Source: a virus
Length of the DNA stretch: 26,963 nucleotides
Virus record (IMG/VR): IMGVR_UViG_3300033148_008873
Span: 1-26,963 of that record
Direction: 5' to 3' (one strand)
Below, piece by piece: positions 21,627 to 26,963 of the stretch. Each line of letters opens with the position of its first letter. Position 1 is the stretch's first letter. The notes beneath the pieces were generated by a model. The model had not been told where the DNA came from. It worked only from the letters and a program-made list of their open reading frames with translations, and searched no databases. The position numbers and the translations under genes are program-made.

Positions 21627-23722
21627 ACCTCGCAGGCCCCACCAGCACAAGCCGCAATATCCTTGAAATTAGTATAATCTCCAGCCTCGCTAAATTGATC
21701 CCACGGAATTTTAGAAAATGAACTAACCAGATTATTCCATTTCTTAATATCTTCCTCTGTCTCTATACGCTCCATCGGAGCTTGATCATAAACCTTATCA
21801 GATTGTTTCGCCAAGAAGCTAACACCAGAAAAGTATTCCTTATTTTTATAGAGATATTTTATAACATCGTTCCACTCATCATCATCAACTATAACAGTAT
21901 TGCTGACATTGTGTCTAAGATTAGGGGTAGAATTAGGATAAGCCGTACCAGGCCATATCCAATTTATAATAGTCCCTTTGATCTTCTCTAAGAATTCTAT
22001 GGCGCCCAGTTCATATTTAAATATGCATGTTTCAGGCACTTCAACACAAAATGTAATAATCTCATCGGTTGCACCCCATACAGATTTCTCAACAGCTTGC
22101 GGATTCCACAATTTGAAAAATTGAAGTGGTTGTTCAACAATATTTTGTTGAACTCTGCGAAGATACCATTGTGCTTGATGCCCATGATGTCCAGAAGCTG
22201 TTCCAAGAACAGCGGAACTATTACCAGCTGGTTTAGTACATGTTACCCTTGCAGCATGTTCAATACCTATCTTATCGGCATATTCCTGATTTATTTTGAC
22301 AGCACATTTAGCCATTTCTTGTTGCACGTCCGGCTGCAACAAGAAATCAGGATTTTCCATCCATCCAGTGACAGAAACACCGAGCAGCCTTTCCCTGCGA
22401 ACAATTCTTCTGGTCGCATCAGTAAGATAATGAAAATAAGTATAACCAGCTTGTAATGTTCCTATGATCGTCGCTGCTCTTACAGCAACCTTGAAATCTT
22501 CTTTGGTCTCAATGCGCCCACCATTTATTTCTGTAAGATTGCATACTGCCCAACCACTCTCTCCAGTCTCAACACAAATCGGATATAAGCCAATCTCAAC
22601 ACAAGGATTATATCCATAGTCAAGATTGTCTAAAAAGACAAACGCAGGCTCGCCATATAATCTGGTACAATTTATAATTTCCGAGAATTGTTCAAGCGTA
22701 CATGAATTCCTCAATAAAGCAACACTATTGTTGGATCTAGCACGCCATGGCATAATATTATGCCACGCTATAGTGACTTCCTCGCCATTCTTTGGTTCTT
22801 TCTTATTATCGTTCTTTAACTTGACTGCTACTCCATAATTAGTAAGCCACGTGTCGTCTTTACGCTTATCAGATAGAACTTTGCCGCGTTGACAGAACGT
22901 CTTAGCAGTCATCATCTCCTTGTCTTCATATGAAAACAATGCAATAGTAGCTGATCGTCTTATGCCACCAGACAAAACAGCATCAGCAGCCATCATAATA
23001 ATATCGTAAACTTGTATAGGTCTAAGCCTGCGCTGACCATCTTCAACTGCCTCTCTTAGGACTTTCTTTATCCTCTTCAAAGCAATTCGGAGCGGAGTAG
23101 CACCAGGAGCACGTCCACCAGATGTTTTTAACCACGATCCTTTACGTCTAATCTTGGAAAAATCAAAAAACACCTCTTTACCAGAGATAGGATTGCCACA
23201 GAAGTACGTTGACGTTAGAATATCAAGAGCATCAGCCCATCCTTCGATAGTATCCTCTACCACATACGTCATTATCGATTTCTCATCAGGCGATTTGTAT
23301 TCTACTAACTTAGGCAATTTCGCAACATGTTGCTTCTGCACACTAAATCCGATACCACAACCGGACAATAACATCCAAAATGCTTCACTGAAGAATCTTG
23401 CACGATCAACATGTGAAAATGCACAATTATACATCCTAGCATCATTAACAATAATAGCCTGTCCACCAAATTGCATTGATCGCATCGACGGCAAGACTCT
23501 TTTCTGCCTCACTTGTTCAAATGCCCAATTGATATCATCATTTATACCTTTTGATGCATACCTATGGAGATGCATATCGCGCACGCGGTTAACAGCCTCA
23601 TTCCATGTCTCGCGTCTTTTTTTCTTGTTATCATATCGTGCATATTTTGTTATGAAAACATATTCACTTAGATCATCTATTTGATTAGATGGAATGGGCA
23701 ACAAATCAGGTTGTAATTGCAT
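21623..23722 (-). CDS. nrdJ: Adenosylcobalamin-dependent ribonucleoside-triphosphate reductase (class II)
   Basis: A 699-residue monomeric class II reductase, making dNTPs for phage DNA synthesis. It matches the Lactobacillus leichmannii-type enzyme (about 739 residues). Signatures: YNCAF (Cys100, first redox Cys); TSGGRAPGATPLR (201-213); AADAVLSGGIRRSATIALF (246-264); NPCVE (373-377; radical Cys375 and Glu377); CNLTEIN (Cys395); GTLQAGYTYFHYLT; TKPAGNSSAVLGTASGHHG; and the C-terminal reducing pair CAGGACEV (Cys692, Cys697). It looks complete. Between Cys375 and Cys395 there seem to be about nine more residues than in relatives I recall. ATG 23722 has GGAG nine bases upstream, in the end of the preceding gene. 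The coding region also holds several strong inverted repeats. Confidence 0.93.
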   Translation of the reverse strand: MQLQPDLLPIPSNQIDDLSEYVFITKYARYDNKKKRRETWNEAVNRVRDMHLHRYASKGINDDINWAFEQVRQKRVLPSMRSMQFGGQAIIVNDARMYNCAFSHVDRARFFSEAFWMLLSGCGIGFSVQKQHVAKLPKLVEYKSPDEKSIMTYVVEDTIEGWADALDILTSTYFCGNPISGKEVFFDFSKIRRKGSWLKTSGGRAPGATPLRIALKRIKKVLREAVEDGQRRLRPIQVYDIIMMAADAVLSGGIRRSATIALFSYEDKEMMTAKTFCQRGKVLSDKRKDDTWLTNYGVAVKLKNDNKKEPKNGEEVTIAWHNIMPWRARSNNSVALLRNSCTLEQFSEIINCTRLYGEPAFVFLDNLDYGYNPCVEIGLYPICVETGESGWAVCNLTEINGGRIETKEDFKVAVRAATIIGTLQAGYTYFHYLTDATRRIVRRERLLGVSVTGWMENPDFLLQPDVQQEMAKCAVKINQEYADKIGIEHAARVTCTKPAGNSSAVLGTASGHHGHQAQWYLRRVQQNIVEQPLQFFKLWNPQAVEKSVWGATDEIITFCVEVPETCIFKYELGAIEFLEKIKGTIINWIWPGTAYPNSTPNLRHNVSNTVIVDDDEWNDVIKYLYKNKEYFSGVSFLAKQSDKVYDQAPMERIETEEDIKKWNNLVSSFSKIPWDQFSEAGDYTNFKDIAACAGGACEV
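22132..22153. repeat. 9-bp perfect hairpin in the reductase gene
   Basis: gttcaacaa (22132-22140) and ttgttgaac (22145-22153) pair around a four-base loop. A second, weaker stem-loop with a bulge lies just beside it at 22106-22130. Within coding sequence. Confidence 0.75.
22314..22347. repeat. 13-bp perfect hairpin in the reductase gene
   Basis: Arms atttcttgttgca (22314-22326) and tgcaacaagaaat (22335-22347) are exact reverse complements with an eight-base GC-rich loop. This is the longest perfect stem I found in the window. It encodes part of the reductase (LLQPDVQQ) and has no T-tract. Confidence 0.9.
22748..22765. repeat. 18-bp perfect palindrome in the reductase gene
   Basis: tggcataatattatgcca equals its own reverse complement with no spacer (9+9). 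It is coding sequence (WHNIMP). A shorter 14-bp palindrome, catatttaaatatg, occurs in the same gene at 22012-22025. Confidence 0.85.
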
Positions 23723-23724
23723 AC

Positions 23725-24402
23725 TTAGCTCCGCAAGCAGGTTGGAGGCACCCTAAGGTCCGCACCCAGAATCTCTTTAAGCCCTTCAACAGTATCACTA
23801 GATACAGTATGAGTACAGATCCTAAACAATTCAATATCGTTGGGTAGTTCTTGTCTTTCCGATTGCGGAATTTTAGAGAGTGCTTTGATACATTTTTTAC
23901 TAATAGCAACATAGAGCGGCGTAATATATCCTAGATTATACCAGTAGACTATCCTAGAATATCCGCCATCCGATATCGGCTCTACCATCAGGCGAACGAG
24001 ATTATCTTTGCTATCTACTTGATCAGCAATAAAGCTATGACAACAAGATATCTCCAACATTAAAGACGACTCATCTTCTATCATATCCTTAATGCTTTGA
24101 TAACATAGATCAACAACAAGATCCATACAAAGCATCTGTGCGCCCTTAGCCAACAAACCCTTCCTTTTAGCATAATCAACTATATTATATGTCAGTATTT
24201 TGATTACTTTATTGTCTAATTCAAGTTCATCAGAGCATTTCTGAGTATATTTATGAATAGCTCTATATTGATACGTCTTTTTTACATCTTTACATTTAGG
24301 CCAGCTAACTTTACGACCATGTCTCCTCATGGCAGATTGGAACCATTCATAGATAGTAAATACCATAGAGTCTGGTATTTCAGACATTTTGATTCTAGAC
24401 AT
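23725..24402 (-). CDS. Hypothetical protein upstream of the reductase
   Basis: A 225-residue protein. ATG 24402 is given; ATG 24387 (Met6) is possible, and neither has a visible ribosome site. It is mostly alpha-helical, Cys-rich for a cytoplasmic phage protein (nine Cys) and without membrane segments. Notable stretches are TIYEWFQSAMRRHGRKVSWP, IVDYAKRKGLLAKGAQMLCM and SDGGYSRIVYWYNLGYITPL. It ends two bases before the reductase ATG, and its last codons supply the reductase ribosome site, so the two are co-translated. It diverges from a small plus-strand gene with a 23-base gap. I do not recognise the family; the tight pairing suggests, but does not show, a role in nucleotide metabolism. Confidence 0.65.
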   Translation of the reverse strand: MSRIKMSEIPDSMVFTIYEWFQSAMRRHGRKVSWPKCKDVKKTYQYRAIHKYTQKCSDELELDNKVIKILTYNIVDYAKRKGLLAKGAQMLCMDLVVDLCYQSIKDMIEDESSLMLEISCCHSFIADQVDSKDNLVRLMVEPISDGGYSRIVYWYNLGYITPLYVAISKKCIKALSKIPQSERQELPNDIELFRICTHTVSSDTVEGLKEILGADLRVPPTCLRS

Positions 24403-24425
24403 GAAAATGAAATACGAGGGGAAAC

Positions 24426-24650
24426 ATGGAAGAAGATACTAATATAAATAGTAAGATGAAATCAATAAAAGAGAAACTAGACGTTATTCTAGATGATGAT
24501 GACATAGAACTGGCATTTTGTATATTCACTATCAAAAAACAGCCAGAGACAATAATAGCTCAAGTAGGACATTTTTATGATGTCACACGCTTATTAACTT
24601 CCGCAATTAGAGATATACACTCTAGAATGCATGATGAAATAGGTCTTTAG
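24426..24650 (+). CDS. Small acidic protein, plus strand
   Basis: A 74-residue protein with a good GAGGGG ribosome site seven to eight bases before ATG 24426. It is acidic at the N-terminus (MEEDTNINSKMKSIKEKLDV) with a run of four Asp, then about 45 residues that look globular (LAFCIFTIKKQPETIIAQVG, then HFYDVTRLLTSAIRDIHSRM). There is no signal peptide. Its stop overlaps the stop of the gp6-like gene by four bases, and its start diverges from the gene at 24402. This layout copies that of the other plus-strand gene at 21291-21626. Function unknown; small acidic phage proteins on the opposite strand are sometimes early host-takeover factors, which is only a guess here. Confidence 0.65.
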   Translation: MEEDTNINSKMKSIKEKLDVILDDDDIELAFCIFTIKKQPETIIAQVGHFYDVTRLLTSAIRDIHSRMHDEIGL

Positions 24651-26233
24651 ATCTGAGCTTTCTCAAAGTATATCTTGATCTGGACCTCACCTAAAACAAT
24701 AAGCTCATTGAATCCAATCTGATTAGCCGGAGTTTCAGTAGCTATCTTACCAGAAACGATAACATCATCTTGGGGCGAATAAATCTTAACGTATTGCACG
24801 CCTTCAATGTCACCTAGAGTTTTGTATAACTTGCTGAGGTGTAATTCTTGACCCATATCAAAATTGGTTTGATCAAAGAATTCAGTAACCGCAACATCAA
24901 CTGCATCTCTGATCAAGGCGGGATCTGAATTGCGACTTATTATCACAGTTGCATTCACATTTATCGGCTTAATTGCGCCATCAAGCACCCTAGTTTCATC
25001 AGTAAGCACGTCTACATCAGCAAAATAAGTCACCAAGCCTTGTTTCAATCCTTTACTTGGCAATACCGGGATATCATCAGGGCCAATTGCTAATATATAA
25101 AGTTCTACTATATTAGCATTCAATGAAGTGCGTACTGTTGCAACGGCTTTAAGCACACTACCAAATATCGGATGGTTGAAGGTCTTAGCTTTAACAGAGT
25201 AATTCTCACCGCTAACAGCAGATTGTAATATGGCGCTTTCTTTAGGTGCCCTCTTTTTAGCAGATGCAATAGATTCAATGTCCATACCGCCATTTGATGG
25301 CGCAGGATTACGGAATAGAACTTGTACTGGGGCAGAAATCGGAGAATCAGGGCTTATTGGTCTGCTTTCATTGATTGCATTAGCCGGTATTCTTCCTCGC
25401 CTGCCTCCACCAAGCCTATATAGAACAGTTAATCGTTGACCGGCTATAGGAGCTTTACCTGCTATATTATCACCAAAAACGATTGATATGCCCTCGTCAT
25501 GGAATTTTATTTCATAAATTTCATCTTGAGCACTAGCTTGTTCACGAGTATCAACTCTACGCCATCTAACTGATTCGTTGCCAGTTACAACTTCAACCAC
25601 AATTGGTTCTTCAAGAATATCTTCATCTAATATCTCAATAATCTGATTAGACCCACCAGCCGATTCAACAGTTAATGGTTCAGCAAATGAACCTTCAATG
25701 CCAAAGGCAACCACACCGCGAGCACCAGGGAAAATAATAATTTCACTGTCAAAATCATTCGGTGCTCTAAAAATTTCATATGTTACTGGAGCACCATCAG
25801 CACCAGCCAAATTAAAATGGGTGCCAGCCGGGATGCGGACTGATGTTGGCGCTGCCGATGGCAGTGTTATTGCCATGTCGATAATAGCTGGAGTCGCTCT
25901 TTGGATTTTGTTGTTTATAAGAAATAAATGTTGATCTACTGCTGTGATTGATTGAGATGTTGGCAGAAATCCATCGTCCGCAATGATGTCTTCGCGCTGG
26001 GTTAATACTGATCCTAAGTAGGATATTAACTCTACGAGCATAATTATGCCATTGTTGGCAACAAAATCATTAAATTGATCTGGATGGTAAGTCTTGATAT
26101 ATTCTATTAGCGCACGTCTGATCTCAGGATATTCTAATGCGCTGAAATCGATACGCCTCAAATTTGGTGATTCTAATACAACTCCAAATTCTTCTGGGCT
26201 ATTTGGGAGCTTGAAATAAGTTTTTTCAACCAC
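24647..26233 (-). CDS. 6: Baseplate wedge protein gp6-like (baseplate J family)
   Basis: A 528-residue protein starting at GTG 26233, eight bases inside the end of gp25, with AAGGAAA upstream. The N-terminal gp6/J signature is YPEIRRALIEYIKTYHPDQF then FVANNGIIMLVELISYLGSV (35-76), followed by the EDIIADDGFLPTSQS turn. Later features of the baseplate J family are the beta-rich centre (YEIKFHDEGISIVFGD then RLTVLYRLGGGRRGRIPANA), GENYSVKAKTFNHPIFGSVL, and the C-terminal ferredoxin-like part (VNATVIISRNSD). T4 gp6 has 660 residues and dimerises in the wedge core with gp7, gp25 and gp53. The gp25-gp6 pair is conserved in contractile phages and related injection systems. Confidence 0.9.
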   Translation of the reverse strand: MVEKTYFKLPNSPEEFGVVLESPNLRRIDFSALEYPEIRRALIEYIKTYHPDQFNDFVANNGIIMLVELISYLGSVLTQREDIIADDGFLPTSQSITAVDQHLFLINNKIQRATPAIIDMAITLPSAAPTSVRIPAGTHFNLAGADGAPVTYEIFRAPNDFDSEIIIFPGARGVVAFGIEGSFAEPLTVESAGGSNQIIEILDEDILEEPIVVEVVTGNESVRWRRVDTREQASAQDEIYEIKFHDEGISIVFGDNIAGKAPIAGQRLTVLYRLGGGRRGRIPANAINESRPISPDSPISAPVQVLFRNPAPSNGGMDIESIASAKKRAPKESAILQSAVSGENYSVKAKTFNHPIFGSVLKAVATVRTSLNANIVELYILAIGPDDIPVLPSKGLKQGLVTYFADVDVLTDETRVLDGAIKPINVNATVIISRNSDPALIRDAVDVAVTEFFDQTNFDMGQELHLSKLYKTLGDIEGVQYVKIYSPQDDVIVSGKIATETPANQIGFNELIVLGEVQIKIYFEKAQI

Positions 26234-26621
26234 TTACTATATTTCCTTTCCTAAATACAGCTTCTACCTGTAAGACTTGATTCGGATTGCTCTTAATAGC
26301 AGCATGTATTATGATTGATGCTAAATGATTGTCTGGTGTAGGAACTATAGTTACAGATTTGAGTTCTACGCGCTGCTCATATAAAAAGAAAGCCATTTTT
26401 ATGGCTGAAGCAATATCGTTAATTGACAAATTATCTAACGGTTCGAATGCCCATTGCCTAATTGGCACACCATATGTTGGCCTCATTACGCGTTCGCCAG
26501 GGCTTGTTAATAATAATTGTAACATATCATTTTTGATTAAACGTTCATCAGCTTGAGGCGGCAATACGAATGTTTTAGAATAAAATGGAACATTATAACC
26601 GAAATATGTAGACTGCGCCAT
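26226..26621 (-). CDS. 25: Baseplate wedge protein gp25 (GPW/gp25 family)
   Basis: A 131-residue protein, almost the length of T4 gp25 (132). The family core is TSPGERVMRPTYGVPIRQWA (39-58), then SINDIASAIKMAFFLYEQRV and KSVTIVPTPDN. gp25 joins the baseplate wedge to the sheath initiation site. The ATG overlaps the stop of the upstream gene by one base (TAATG), and its 3' end overlaps gp6 by eight bases, so all three are translationally coupled. Confidence 0.93.
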   Translation of the reverse strand: MAQSTYFGYNVPFYSKTFVLPPQADERLIKNDMLQLLLTSPGERVMRPTYGVPIRQWAFEPLDNLSINDIASAIKMAFFLYEQRVELKSVTIVPTPDNHLASIIIHAAIKSNPNQVLQVEAVFRKGNIVSG

Positions 26622-26963
26622 TATCGCACCAATTGAGAAACGCTTATCAATTTATTATAAGCTTCTTCTACTTCTGTAGATTTAGTATTTCTATTAGATA
26701 TCAATTGACTACGTTCAGCCTCTAACGAAGCCTTATTTATCAACAATTTCTGATAAATATCATTATCAAAATCTAAATCATTTTCCGGGATATTATAAAT
26801 ACTCCTAACTGCCTTGATGGTTTTGTTGCTCTCATTAATTTTCTTTTGATTCTCACTGATATCAGCATTAAATGTTTCAAGTTCAGATTTCAGACTAGTA
26901 AATTCCTTCTCAAGCTCGTCTTTACGCCTCTCGGATTCAGCAATTAATTGGTCAATTTCAACT
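26621..26963 (-). CDS. Coiled-coil protein, 5' part beyond window
   Basis: The last 113 codons of a gene that enters from the right edge. The sequence is a long charged helix (DQLIAESERRKDELEKEFTS, ELETFNADISENQKKINESN), then a short break (YNIPENDLDFD), then a second helix (LLINKASLEAERSQLISNRN) up to the C-terminus QLVR. No enzymatic motif is visible. It immediately precedes gp25 with a TAATG junction, so it probably belongs to the tail or baseplate operon. The missing N-terminus prevents identification. Confidence 0.7.
   Translation of the reverse strand, partial: VEIDQLIAESERRKDELEKEFTSLKSELETFNADISENQKKINESNKTIKAVRSIYNIPENDLDFDNDIYQKLLINKASLEAERSQLISNRNTKSTEVEEAYNKLISVSQLVR

Noticed and set aside
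24443-24450. Exact TATAAATA on the plus strand
   Set aside because: It is inside the small plus-strand gene, downstream of its good ribosome site, and would place the transcript start at an internal Met without a leader. It encodes Asn-Ile-Asn and is probably chance.

Overview
The window is a contiguous piece of the late and structural region of an AT-rich tailed-phage genome, from a distant relative of T4 with a contractile tail. Nearly every gene is on the minus strand. Recognisable T4-type products, read in transcription order from the right edge, are gp25 and gp6 (baseplate wedge), UvsW-like helicase, gp55-like late sigma factor, gp16-like and gp17 (terminase), gp20 (portal), a giant head-core protein, gp21 (prohead protease), gp22 (scaffold) and gp23 (major capsid protein). 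I see no tRNA, rRNA, CRISPR array, integrase or attachment site. The host cannot be told from the sequence. A B12-dependent (class II) ribonucleotide reductase suggests that cobalamin is available during infection.

Layout from right to left, which is the direction of most transcription: a coiled-coil protein cut by the edge, gp25 and gp6 (26963-24647); a small plus-strand gene (24426-24650); an unknown protein and the ribonucleotide reductase (24402-21623); a small basic plus-strand gene (21291-21626); UvsW-like helicase and gp55-like sigma factor (21250-18914); an unknown protein, probable small terminase and large terminase carrying a 337-residue LAGLIDADG intein in its ATPase P-loop (18933-14547); portal, a 1099-residue core protein, protease, scaffold and capsid protein (14543-6227), closed by a GC-rich terminator (6183-6203); an HNH-nuclease/DNA-methyltransferase fusion (6078-4534); one hypothetical gene (4438-3911); a 245-base gap with a T4-type late promoter TATAAATA; then a run of four probable virion or fibre genes (3665-1), the last cut by the left edge.

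The genes make sense together. The gp55-like sigma factor would recognise the TATAAATA promoter. The gp22/gp21/giant-core set builds and matures the prohead made of gp23. gp16/gp17 pump DNA through gp20. The reductase supplies dNTPs, and UvsW handles branched replication intermediates. Most neighbours overlap or abut, with TAATG junctions at four places.

The points most worth a second look are: (1) the capsid gene is split into two frames exactly at an 8-bp tandem duplication; (2) nested inverted repeats bury the ribosome site and start codon of the late sigma gene; (3) the giant head-core protein has six degenerate MDDLQ-GIAGK-DGR-type repeats and a ten-cysteine cluster; (4) an HNH-methyltransferase fusion sits directly behind the capsid operon; (5) an intein interrupts the terminase P-loop; (6) two plus-strand mini-genes have the same compact convergent layout; (7) several long perfect inverted repeats lie inside coding sequence. 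All assignments come from reading motifs and gene order by eye; no database search was run.
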